Shown piece after piece: positions 1 through 7,419 of a stretch of 64,000 nucleotides of DNA. Both the position numbers and the translations under genes were made by a program. Below the pieces are notes generated by a model, which had not been told where the DNA came from, made no database searches, and worked only from the letters and a program-made list of their open reading frames with translations. Where the stretch lies: contig NZ_WSFT01000016.1 of assembly GCF_016820655.1 (NCBI RefSeq), positions 1 to 64,000 of the forward strand, in the 5' to 3' direction. Each line of letters starts with the position of its first letter. Position 1 is the first letter of the stretch. This DNA comes from Anaeromonas frigoriresistens. GTDB lineage: Bacteria; Bacillota; Clostridia; Tissierellales; SIT17.

Positions 1-108
1 TCCTCTAATTCTTCTTCATCTATTTCTCCTGTGGGTTCCTCTAATTCTTCTTCATCTATTTCTTCTGTAGATTCTTCTAACTCATCATCCTCTATTTCTT
101 CCGTTGGG
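1..108 (-). repeat. Three 36-bp tandem repeats inside the acidic gene
   Basis: Units at 1-36, 37-72 and 73-108 align without gaps. The first two are nearly identical and the third is more diverged. The period is a multiple of three and keeps the reading frame, giving 12-residue protein repeats. The array probably continues beyond the left edge. Confidence 0.75.
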
Positions 109-140
109 TTTTCTGCTGGTTTTTTTTTATCCTTTTCCAT
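1..140 (-). CDS. Acidic tandem-repeat protein, N-terminal part only (runs off left edge)
   Basis: Reading leftward from an ATG at 140-138, preceded by an AAAGGGGTG ribosome site, an open frame continues to base 1 without a stop, so about 46 residues are visible. The start is basic (MEKDKKKPAENP) and is followed by Glu/Asp-rich 12-residue units of the type EEIDEEELEEPT. The unit is repeated at DNA level every 36 bases. There is no signal peptide in the visible part, so it is probably cytoplasmic or the acidic head of a longer protein. I do not recognise a family and infer no function. Low-complexity acidic sequence limits any homology call. Confidence 0.6.
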   Translation of the reverse strand, partial: MEKDKKKPAENPTEEIEDDELEESTEEIDEEELEEPTGEIDEEELE

Positions 141-270
141 GACGCCCACCCCTTTTTATTTACAACTCCACATTCCATTTTATGTATTAACCTCCATATT
201 TAAAACAAGTTTTTTGATGTGATTTTATAAGATAACTATAATACGTTGTAGTACATTGATTTTATGCAAA

Positions 271-310
271 AAAATACTACTCCATTTTTAAAACTAAAGA
301 GCAGTATTTT
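271..310. terminator. Hairpin, possible bidirectional terminator
   Basis: Twelve-base arms at 271-282 and 299-310 pair with one mismatch, and A-rich/T-rich ends give U-runs on both strands. It sits in the 371-base gap between the acidic gene and the small secreted-protein gene. Apart from this and the palindrome at 387-442 I see nothing else in that gap. Confidence 0.5.
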
Positions 311-386
311 ATCTGATAAAATTTTTCAATTTCAACCTAATCATTTATAGAATGGAGTAATTTATTGAAATATCAATTCTATATTT

Positions 387-442
387 TAGATTAATAAAAG
401 TTCCCTCAGACATATATGTCTGAGGGAACTTTTATTAATCTA
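387..442 (-). terminator. 56-bp perfect palindrome, intrinsic terminator
   Basis: The centre is between 414 and 415 and every base from 387 to 442 pairs. The stem contains TTCCCTCAGACATA and its complement, flanked by AAAA/TTTT. It lies 70 bases downstream of the stop of the small secreted-protein gene at 512 and most likely ends that transcript. Confidence 0.8.
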
Positions 443-511
443 CTAAATTTATAATCCATTCTTAAAGATTATATTTTACTTATTTTACAATCAGAACATA
501 AGAGGGTATGA

Positions 512-697
512 TTACATCTCACATTCTACCATTTGTACACAATCGGATATACCTTTATCCATGTGTTGAGCACATTGTACAACATGTTGTCCACCTTTAC
601 TAACTGCCATATTTGAAATATTATTTGCTGCAAATACAGAATTACTTGAAGCCATTAATACTATTCCAACAATAGCTATTGATAATAATTTTTTCAT
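512..697 (-). CDS. Small secreted protein with signal peptide and cysteines (61 aa)
   Basis: The start is the ATG at 697-695, because AGGAGGAG lies 6-7 bases before it; an earlier in-frame start at 715 would contain the ribosome site. Residues 1-23 form a classical signal peptide: MKK, a hydrophobic core, then NSVFA before the likely cleavage at A/ANN. The mature part is about 38 residues with three Cys and two His in a segment reading QCAQHMDKGISDCVQMVECEM-like spacing (C, then C and C near the end). That pattern could bind metal or form a disulfide. It follows topB by 122 bases and ends at the palindrome 387-442. I do not recognise the family. Export is well supported; function is unknown. 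Confidence 0.65.
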   Translation of the reverse strand: MKKLLSIAIVGIVLMASSNSVFAANNISNMAVSKGGQHVVQCAQHMDKGISDCVQMVECEM

Positions 698-819
698 GCT
701 TTCTCCTCCTGTCATAGGATCTAATATATTTTAATTTTTAAAACCTTTATTAAGTATAAATAAATTTTATGAAAAAAATGTGAAGATGAGAATATATTTT
801 TAATATATTAATATTACTT

Positions 820-2940
820 TTACCTTTTACCAAAAACCACTTTTCCATTTTCAATTACTAACTTTGCCTCAAAGGTTCCTCCATTTTTATAGGAAAACCC
901 TTGAATTACAGAAGTTTCTCCCTTTTCAACTAAATCCTTTACTTCAGTTTTATTTAATTTTTTTCCTGCTATAAATGCACCAATAAAAAATTTACAGGAA
1001 TTCACATACTCACTACATCCATACCCCTTTGAATTTTGAGTAATATTCCCTTTTTTACAAAGAGGGCAAACTCCAATTACTGGCCTTTGTCTTGTGGCTT
1101 TTCCTCTTCTTTTTCTTTTAAATGATGTAGCCATATCCCCTTCTATCTCTATAGTTCTACTTTTTCCTGCCTCTGTAACAATAAATGTAGCAAAATTATT
1201 GATACTCTCCATAAATCTCTCTGGAGAAAATTTATCCTTTGCTATATTATTTAGAGCCTTTTCCCATTTTCCTGTTAATTCAGGAGACTTCAGTTCATTA
1301 GGAATTGTACTTATAATAGATATTCCTTTTACTGTAGGTACAAGGGATTTCTTTTCTCTTTTTATATAACCTACTTGAATAATTCTTTCAATAATAGATG
1401 CCCTTGTAGCAGGGGTTCCTAATCCACTACCTTTCAATTGCTCTCTTAGTTCTTCACTATCTATAAGTCTTCCTGCATTCTCCATAGCACTTAATAATGT
1501 GCTTTCTGTATACTGCTTTGGAGGTTTAGTTTGTTTTTTTATAATCTCTGTATCTTTAAACAGAAGATTTTCTCCTTTCTTTAAGGAAGGAAGTTGTTGT
1601 TCAGAATCTTTTTCCTTTTTTTCATCATTCATATAAATAAGCTTCCAACCCCAATCTGTTACTACCTTTCCTTTTGATACAAAGTCTTCCCCTTGATTTT
1701 CTACTACAATAGTAGTAGTTTCATATTTATACCTAGGAAAGAATACAGTTATCAATCTTTTTACAATGAGATTATATATATTCTTTTCCTTTATATTCAA
1801 TCTTTGTATATTAGGAGTTTTAGGGGTAGGAATACATGCATGGTGATCAGTTATTTTCTTATCATTAATAATTCGTGACGTAAATTTCAGTTTATCAATA
1901 ATTTTAGATATGTATTGCTCATATGGATTAATCCTTAGCTTTTCTAATGTTTCCTTTACAATACTCTTCATATCTTTAGACAAATATCTGCTATCAGTAC
2001 GAGGATAAGTTATTAGTTTATGCTTTTCATAGAGACTTTGAGCAATATTTAAAGTTTCTTTAGCTGTATATCCAAAATACTTATTACCATCTCTTTGTAA
2101 TTCCGTTAAGTCATAGAGCAATGGAGCAGGTTGGCTTTTCTTCTCCTTTTTTATGTCAATGACTTCTCCTGTACTTCCTTTTACCTTATTGGCAATGGTT
2201 TTGGCATTTTCTTCACTAGATATTTTACTGCTATTTTCTTTTATATCTGTCCATAAACCTTGAAAATTATCATAGATACTTTTTACTTCCCAATAGTCTT
2301 GAGGCTTAAAGTTTTTAATCTCCATATCTCTATTAACAATCATCGCTAAAGTAGGGGTCTGAACTCTACCTATACTAAAAAGTATATTATTCTTTATGGT
2401 ATAAGCCCTAGTACCATTCATACCAATTAGCCAGTCTGCTTCACTTCTACAACGAGCTGATTGATACAAAGCATCATATTCTGTACCATCTTTTAATTCA
2501 TCAAATCCTTTTTTTATGGCCTCTTCAGTCATAGAGCTAATCCATAATCTTTTGAAAGTTGTATTACAGTTTGCCAGTTGATAAATATATCTAAAAATTA
2601 GTTCTCCCTCTCGCCCTGAGTCTGTGGCGCATATTATACCTTCTACTTCTTTACTATTCATGAGTTTCTTTACGATATCAAATTGTTTTTTCGTTTTAGA
2701 TGATGGTTTTAGTATAAATTCTTCTGGTATAATGGGTAAATCTACCATATTCCACTTTTTATATTTCTCATCATAATGATCTGGTTCGCAAAGGGTTACT
2801 AAGTGTCCTATTGCCCAGGTAATTATGTATTTTTTTCCTTCAATATATCCAGTTTTTGAAGAACTGGGTCCCTTTATAATTACTGATGCAATATCTCTTG
2901 CTACACTTGGTTTTTCTGCTACTATTAATGTTTTTGTCAT
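820..2940 (-). CDS. topB: DNA topoisomerase III
   Basis: Type IA topoisomerase of 706 aa. The N-terminus (MTKTLIVAEKPSVARDIA) starts the Toprim domain, with the acidic DSGREGE-type motif near residue 108. The catalytic tyrosine lies in LITYPRTDSRYLS near residue 310. The SIGRVQTPTLAMIV motif near 190 is typical of the TopB branch. A C-terminal cysteine zinc-ribbon-like segment (C-x2-C ... C ... C, near residues 620-650) precedes a small topoisomerase C-terminal domain. It relaxes and decatenates DNA and resolves recombination intermediates. The length suits the Firmicutes plasmid/chromosomal TopB type. The ribosome site is AAAGGATG before the ATG. It is followed by the small secreted-protein gene and preceded by the SelO terminator, so it is probably its own unit. 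Confidence 0.93.
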   Translation of the reverse strand: MTKTLIVAEKPSVARDIASVIIKGPSSSKTGYIEGKKYIITWAIGHLVTLCEPDHYDEKYKKWNMVDLPIIPEEFILKPSSKTKKQFDIVKKLMNSKEVEGIICATDSGREGELIFRYIYQLANCNTTFKRLWISSMTEEAIKKGFDELKDGTEYDALYQSARCRSEADWLIGMNGTRAYTIKNNILFSIGRVQTPTLAMIVNRDMEIKNFKPQDYWEVKSIYDNFQGLWTDIKENSSKISSEENAKTIANKVKGSTGEVIDIKKEKKSQPAPLLYDLTELQRDGNKYFGYTAKETLNIAQSLYEKHKLITYPRTDSRYLSKDMKSIVKETLEKLRINPYEQYISKIIDKLKFTSRIINDKKITDHHACIPTPKTPNIQRLNIKEKNIYNLIVKRLITVFFPRYKYETTTIVVENQGEDFVSKGKVVTDWGWKLIYMNDEKKEKDSEQQLPSLKKGENLLFKDTEIIKKQTKPPKQYTESTLLSAMENAGRLIDSEELREQLKGSGLGTPATRASIIERIIQVGYIKREKKSLVPTVKGISIISTIPNELKSPELTGKWEKALNNIAKDKFSPERFMESINNFATFIVTEAGKSRTIEIEGDMATSFKRKRRGKATRQRPVIGVCPLCKKGNITQNSKGYGCSEYVNSCKFFIGAFIAGKKLNKTEVKDLVEKGETSVIQGFSYKNGGTFEAKLVIENGKVVFGKR

Positions 2941-3090
2941 AAAAAAGCATCCTTTTCATTCTTATTATTAATAATCCTCCTATATTTTATCATTAATTTG
3001 GTCTATTTGCAGAATAAAGTAAGTTATCTCCCCAGATTCTCCATTACAAATCCATAACTAAACTTTTCTACATATACTGGTGCTCTAAAA

Positions 3091-3122
3091 TATAAAAACC
3101 CCCAAATCAATCAGTTTGAGGG
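3091..3122 (-). terminator. Intrinsic terminator of the SelO gene
   Basis: On the minus strand CCCTCAAA (3122-3115) pairs with TTTGGGGG (3106-3099), with one G-U pair, followed by a run of five T. It lies about 50 bases after the SelO stop. Confidence 0.7.
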
Positions 3123-3174
3123 AATTTATAATATAATTTAAATTTTATATGTTAGCTATACATAGATTTCTATA

Positions 3175-4650
3175 TCAAGTACCACAAAAAGTTCGATAAG
3201 GAAGACTTGATGGAGGTGGTAGTTCGGAATACTCATTCTGTTCAGTGGTATAGGCATAAGGCTTAGAAAGAATATCAAGAAGTCTCTCCATTATACTGTA
3301 ATCTCCTCTTTTTTCCGCTGATTCTAGAGCTGCTTCTACTCTGTGATTGCGAGGAATTACTGCTGGATTATTATTTTTCATCAATTTCTGAGAAGATTCC
3401 TTTGATTCTTCCTGTCTACTTAATCTATCTTGCCATCGACCATACCAGGTTTTAAAATCAGAAGCCTTAAACAATTCCATATCTTCTAACTTATTAAGAG
3501 TTAATGCACGAAAAGTGTTAGTATAATCTGATTTATGTTTATGCATAATACTGAAAAGGTCTTCAATAAGAGATTCGTCCTGTTCCTCTTGATTAAATAT
3601 CCCCAGTTTCGCTCTCATTCCTCCAAGCCAATTACAGCGATACAACTCACTAAATTTTGAAAGTGTGTTTTCAGCCAATTTAATAGCTTGTTCCTCCTCA
3701 TCATCTAATAAGGGCAATAATGTTTCAGCAAACCTGGCAAGATTCCAAGCCGCCATGGAAGGTTGATTACCATAGGCATAACGTCCATTAATATCAATTG
3801 AACTAAATACTGTTGATGGATCATATTGATCCATAAAAGCACAAGGACCATAATCAATTGTTTCTCCACTAATAGTCATATTATCGGTATTCATTACCCC
3901 ATGAATAAATCCAACCAATTGCCATCTTGCAATTAATTTAGCTTGAACTTTGATCACTTCTTGAAGCAAGAAAACATAAGGATTACTCTCCTTTTTATAA
4001 CCTGGAAAATGTCTTTCTAATGTGTAATCAGCCAAGGTACGAAGCTCTTCAACATTTCCCCAGTTTGAGACGTATTGAAAGGTACCTACTCGAATATGAC
4101 TGGCAGCTACTCTGGTAAGAATTGCACCTGGTAACTTAGTTTGACGAGTTACTGATTCACCAGTTGTGACAACTGCTAGACTCCGTGTAGTAGGTATACC
4201 AAGGGCATACATAGCCTCACTTATGATGTACTCCCTAAGCATAGGTCCAAGAGTTGCTCGACCATCTCCCCCCCGGGAATAAGGAGTTCTGCCAGAACCT
4301 TTTAGCTGAATATCAAATCGTTCTCCTTTAGAGCTGATTTGTTCACCAATCAGTATAGCTCGACCATCTCCTAGCATCGTAAAACGACCAAATTGATGTC
4401 CTGCATAAGCTTGAGAAAGAGGCACTGCCCCCTCAGGAACTCGATTTCCAGCAAATACTTCTACTTCATCCTTTTCCTTTAATCCCTTATCATTCAGTCC
4501 TAGGGATGTTGCTAAGGTACGATTAAGAACTACTAACTTAGATGATGATACGGGAGTGGGTTTAAGTCTAGTGAAAAATAATTCTGGTAAACGGGCATAA
4601 CTATTGTCAAAATTCCATCCTGTTTTTATTATTAAATTTTTATTTGTCAT
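3175..4650 (-). CDS. selO: SelO/YdiU family protein adenylyltransferase
   Basis: SelO pseudokinase-fold enzymes transfer AMP from ATP to Ser/Thr/Tyr of target proteins and are linked to redox stress. The protein (491-492 aa, usual length) shows the family blocks: [13 protein letters not shown] at the start, [36 protein letters not shown] (nucleotide-binding region, about residues 115-135), [20 protein letters not shown] (catalytic/Mg region) and FMDQYDP. The C-terminus ends FCGT, so a Cys sits third from the end, where animal SelO carries selenocysteine. Two adjacent ATGs exist (4653 and 4650). AAGGAG is only 2 bases from the first and 5 from the second, so I chose the second. It has its own terminator at 3091-3122 and is likely monocistronic. 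Confidence 0.93.
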   Translation of the reverse strand: MTNKNLIIKTGWNFDNSYARLPELFFTRLKPTPVSSSKLVVLNRTLATSLGLNDKGLKEKDEVEVFAGNRVPEGAVPLSQAYAGHQFGRFTMLGDGRAILIGEQISSKGERFDIQLKGSGRTPYSRGGDGRATLGPMLREYIISEAMYALGIPTTRSLAVVTTGESVTRQTKLPGAILTRVAASHIRVGTFQYVSNWGNVEELRTLADYTLERHFPGYKKESNPYVFLLQEVIKVQAKLIARWQLVGFIHGVMNTDNMTISGETIDYGPCAFMDQYDPSTVFSSIDINGRYAYGNQPSMAAWNLARFAETLLPLLDDEEEQAIKLAENTLSKFSELYRCNWLGGMRAKLGIFNQEEQDESLIEDLFSIMHKHKSDYTNTFRALTLNKLEDMELFKASDFKTWYGRWQDRLSRQEESKESSQKLMKNNNPAVIPRNHRVEAALESAEKRGDYSIMERLLDILSKPYAYTTEQNEYSELPPPSSLPYRTFCGT

Positions 4651-4833
4651 CATATCTCCTTCTCTTCTGATATCTTTTTATCTTAAAATTTTCTTTTATA
4701 TAAAGCATTCTACATTCTCTTTTAGTGTTTTCTCCTACCACTTTATTATACTTTTTTACCCAAATATATATTTCTTTAAATAATTAGATATAATTAAATT
4801 TAAAAATATTAGAATGTAAAAAATATATAATTG

Positions 4834-5223
4834 CTATTTATAAAATATAGCGGTGATCAGAAAATTAGTTCCATATATTTCATTCTTAACTAATCCATTC
4901 TCAGACCATTTTCCAAATCCTGCTTCTATAGCTAAAGGTCTTAAATCTCCATACACAGAAAATACTCCTTTTGTCCAAATTTTATTATATCCATAAATTT
5001 TTATAATTTTCTTTATTTCCTTTAAATTCTTACTTGCAAGCCGATGCACTTTAAAAATATCACTAGTAACGTTAAAAAAATCCTTATAAAACAATGTACT
5101 CTTACAATAATGAGCAAAAAGTATACAGTTAACATCTCCATTTATCATAAGATTCCCTTTTAATATAACTTTATATTTATCACTAATTTCATAGGCCTTA
5201 TTAATTAAATCCCTATTATTCAT
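4834..5223 (-). CDS. QueG-like domain protein lacking the ferredoxin part (129 aa)
   Basis: The last third, LAIEAGFGKWSENGLVKNEIYG followed by FLITAIF (near residues 94-127), matches the LA-x-AGLG-x-x-GKNGLL-x-x-x-x-G pattern of QueG-like 4Fe-4S proteins. The full-length relative at 25365-26282 has VMARDAGLGGFGKNGLLI. Here the protein stops just where the cysteine-rich cluster domain should begin, and no CxxCxxC motif is present. The start has a GGGAGG site, so it looks like a translated small protein rather than debris. It may be a stand-alone N-domain or a truncated gene with an intact frame. Role unknown. It sits between SelO and the two-component operon, with gaps on both sides. Confidence 0.6.
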   Translation of the reverse strand: MNNRDLINKAYEISDKYKVILKGNLMINGDVNCILFAHYCKSTLFYKDFFNVTSDIFKVHRLASKNLKEIKKIIKIYGYNKIWTKGVFSVYGDLRPLAIEAGFGKWSENGLVKNEIYGTNFLITAIFYK

Positions 5224-5299
5224 ATAAACCTCCCGCTTTCCTGTTATTTTATATTTAGGATTGACTTGTAAGGAAACTTTAATTCATATGAGTATATTG

Positions 5300-5332
5300 A
5301 AAAAGCAGAAGGAACCGTCCCCTCTGCTTTTT
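5300..5332 (-). terminator. Intrinsic terminator overlapping the kinase stop codon
   Basis: Arms AAAAAGCAGA (5300-5309) and TCTGCTTTTT (5323-5332) enclose a loop containing GGAACCGTCCC. The right arm includes bases of the histidine-kinase stop codon at 5331-5333. Related hairpins abut stops at 10803 and 13208. Confidence 0.75.
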
Positions 5333-6719
5333 ACACCACTGGTATAGTAAAACTAATCTTTGTACCTTTATTCAGTTGACTTTTGACAAATATTTTCCCA
5401 CCATGTTTACTTATTATCTCTTTACATATAGCAAGACCTAATCCTACGCCTTCATAATCTGATTCCTTTGATGTCTTTCCTTGATAATAATAATCAAATA
5501 TATATGGTAAATCTCTAGACTCAATACCTTCTCCATTATCTTCAACAGAAATTAACAATTCATTTTCCTGTCTGTATCCTTCTATTTTTATTGTGCCATC
5601 ATCCGATGTATGTTTAATCGCATTATTATAAAAATTTAAAATAACTTGTTCAATTCTAATAATATCCACATTAATCATGCACTTAGGTATATTATTACTG
5701 ATAATGATTTCTCTTTTACGATCTTTATTAAAAATAGGTTTTAATATGTTGTGAAAAACATCGTCTGCATATACTTCTTGAAAATTATATTTAAACTGAT
5801 TCATATCATATTGAGCATATTTAAATAAATCATTTACTTGATTCATTAAACTATTCATTTTGCTCTGTATAATTGTGTGATAATTATTTATTGTTTTCTC
5901 ATCTTTTGCTACTCCACTAACTAATCCTTCGATATAAGCATTAATAGTTGCTATAGGTGTTTTTAGTTCGTGGCTAATAGTTGTCAAAAAACTCTTTCTC
6001 TTTCCCTCATAGGATTGTTGTTTTTTCATTAAATATGATAGTTCTTCTACCATACGATTATAGCTAATATATATATCTTGTTCTTTAGATTCTTTAGGCA
6101 CTTTTAATGGTTTAAAGATACCTTTTGACACGTGATTTAGTCCATCAATAAGCTGACTAAAACCATTAGATAACTCCTTTTTATACCCAATTATTGTTAC
6201 AATAATACTTATTATCCATAATATACTTAGTAATATGATGGTAAATAACCACTGGAAGGGCATATAGTTCTCATCTCTTATACTCTCTATAATCGTCTCG
6301 AATATAGTAAATCCTACAACAGTTCCTTGATTATATATAGGTAAACTTAATAAGTATTTCTTATTGTTTCTAATCTCATAACTATTGTCAAAATACAAAT
6401 GCTCTGTTATGTCAATTTTACTACCCAATTTAAACTGACTATCAAATTCATAAAGAACTCTACCCTCTAAATCAATAATAGTACTAGTTACTCCATTACT
6501 TTCAAAACTGTTATCTAAAATTTTTTTAACATCTGAAGATAAAGGCCAGTTCTCAAGTATAACATTATATTCAGGATTTACTTTAACTCGCATTTTATTT
6601 ATAATATTTGGACTTTCTTTTTCTTTATATGTATTCAATCCAATGATTAAAGTTATAATAATACCAATTGTACATAAGATAGTACTTATATAGCCTATTT
6701 TATAAAATCTACCCATCAT
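5331..6719 (-). CDS. Sensor histidine kinase of an ABC-transporter-linked two-component system
   Basis: About 462 aa. TM1 is near residues 7-28, followed by an extracytoplasmic domain of about 125 residues. TM2 is near 155-178, then a HAMP-like linker, a dimerisation/phosphoacceptor domain with the H-box SHELKTP (near 250), the N-box NFYNNAIKHTS, and G-boxes DNGEGI and GVGLGLAICKEI. It should autophosphorylate on His and pass phosphate to the regulator encoded just upstream, whose gene overlaps this one by about ten bases (translational coupling). The start is ambiguous: TTG, ATG, ATG in a row at 6722, 6719 and 6716; I take the first ATG. The signal is unknown. The long external domain differs from the very short one of BceS-type kinases. 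Confidence 0.88.
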   Translation of the reverse strand: MMGRFYKIGYISTILCTIGIIITLIIGLNTYKEKESPNIINKMRVKVNPEYNVILENWPLSSDVKKILDNSFESNGVTSTIIDLEGRVLYEFDSQFKLGSKIDITEHLYFDNSYEIRNNKKYLLSLPIYNQGTVVGFTIFETIIESIRDENYMPFQWLFTIILLSILWIISIIVTIIGYKKELSNGFSQLIDGLNHVSKGIFKPLKVPKESKEQDIYISYNRMVEELSYLMKKQQSYEGKRKSFLTTISHELKTPIATINAYIEGLVSGVAKDEKTINNYHTIIQSKMNSLMNQVNDLFKYAQYDMNQFKYNFQEVYADDVFHNILKPIFNKDRKREIIISNNIPKCMINVDIIRIEQVILNFYNNAIKHTSDDGTIKIEGYRQENELLISVEDNGEGIESRDLPYIFDYYYQGKTSKESDYEGVGLGLAICKEIISKHGGKIFVKSQLNKGTKISFTIPVV

Positions 6720-7404
6720 CAAACTTATATCCCACTCCCCATATAGTCTTTATATATATTGGATGAGCAGGATCTGCTTCTATTTTAGTTCTTAGTTTCC
6801 TTATATGAACAGTTACAGTACCTATTTCTCCAAACTCATCCACACCCCATACTTCATCATATATTTGTTCTTTTGTAAAAACTGTACCTGCATTAGAAGC
6901 TAATAGCCATAATATTTCGAATTCTTTATGTACAAGTTCAATCTGTTTATCATCTACTTCCACTAAGTGCTTTTTAAGGTTAATCTTCATATTTTTAATA
7001 AATAAACCATCTTCATCTTCAGACTTTCTATTTGTTGACATATATCTTCTTAATTGAGCTTTTACATGAGCTACAACTACCGCTGGACTAAATGGCTTTG
7101 TTAAGTAATCGTCCGCACCTAGTCCTAGAGAAATTATTTTATCAATGTCTGTATCCTTTGCACTTAACATAATGATAGGAATATCTGATTCATTACGGAT
7201 ACGCCTACATATCTCCATACCATCATTATCCGGGAGCATAATATCTAATATAACAAGAGATGGAGAGAAACTTTTAAATTTCTCATAAGCCTCTCCCCCA
7301 TTATAAGCAGTCATAGCTTCCATACCTTCAGTTGTTATGAAGTCCCTTAGTATGTCTGCAATTTCCTTTTCATCATCTACAATAAGCACTCGTCTCTTAT
7401 TCAT
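6709..7404 (-). CDS. OmpR/PhoB-family response regulator
   Basis: Receiver domain (residues 1-120) with the acidic pocket DDEKE, phosphoacceptor Asp in VILDIMLPDNDG, the conserved Thr/Ser-type LSAKD and Lys in LTKPF. It is followed by a winged-helix DNA-binding domain ending TIWGVGYKF. The start was chosen as ATG 7404-7402 with GAGGTG six bases upstream; the in-frame GTG at 7413 lies at the ribosome site. Product 231 aa. It lies between the permease gene and the kinase gene and overlaps the latter, so it is the cognate partner and probably regulates this operon. Target sites are not evident. Confidence 0.92.
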   Translation of the reverse strand: MNKRRVLIVDDEKEIADILRDFITTEGMEAMTAYNGGEAYEKFKSFSPSLVILDIMLPDNDGMEICRRIRNESDIPIIMLSAKDTDIDKIISLGLGADDYLTKPFSPAVVVAHVKAQLRRYMSTNRKSEDEDGLFIKNMKINLKKHLVEVDDKQIELVHKEFEILWLLASNAGTVFTKEQIYDEVWGVDEFGEIGTVTVHIRKLRTKIEADPAHPIYIKTIWGVGYKFDDG

Positions 7405-7419
7405 ATAAAACACCTCGAT

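Noticed and set aside
1-108. Short regularly spaced repeats resembling a CRISPR array
   Set aside because: The units are contiguous without spacers, lie in a coding frame and give a 12-residue protein repeat. No cas genes are nearby.
1094-1369. Long plus-strand frames inside topB and other genes
   Set aside because: They are shadows of AT-rich genes on the other strand, lack ribosome sites and have low-complexity sequence.
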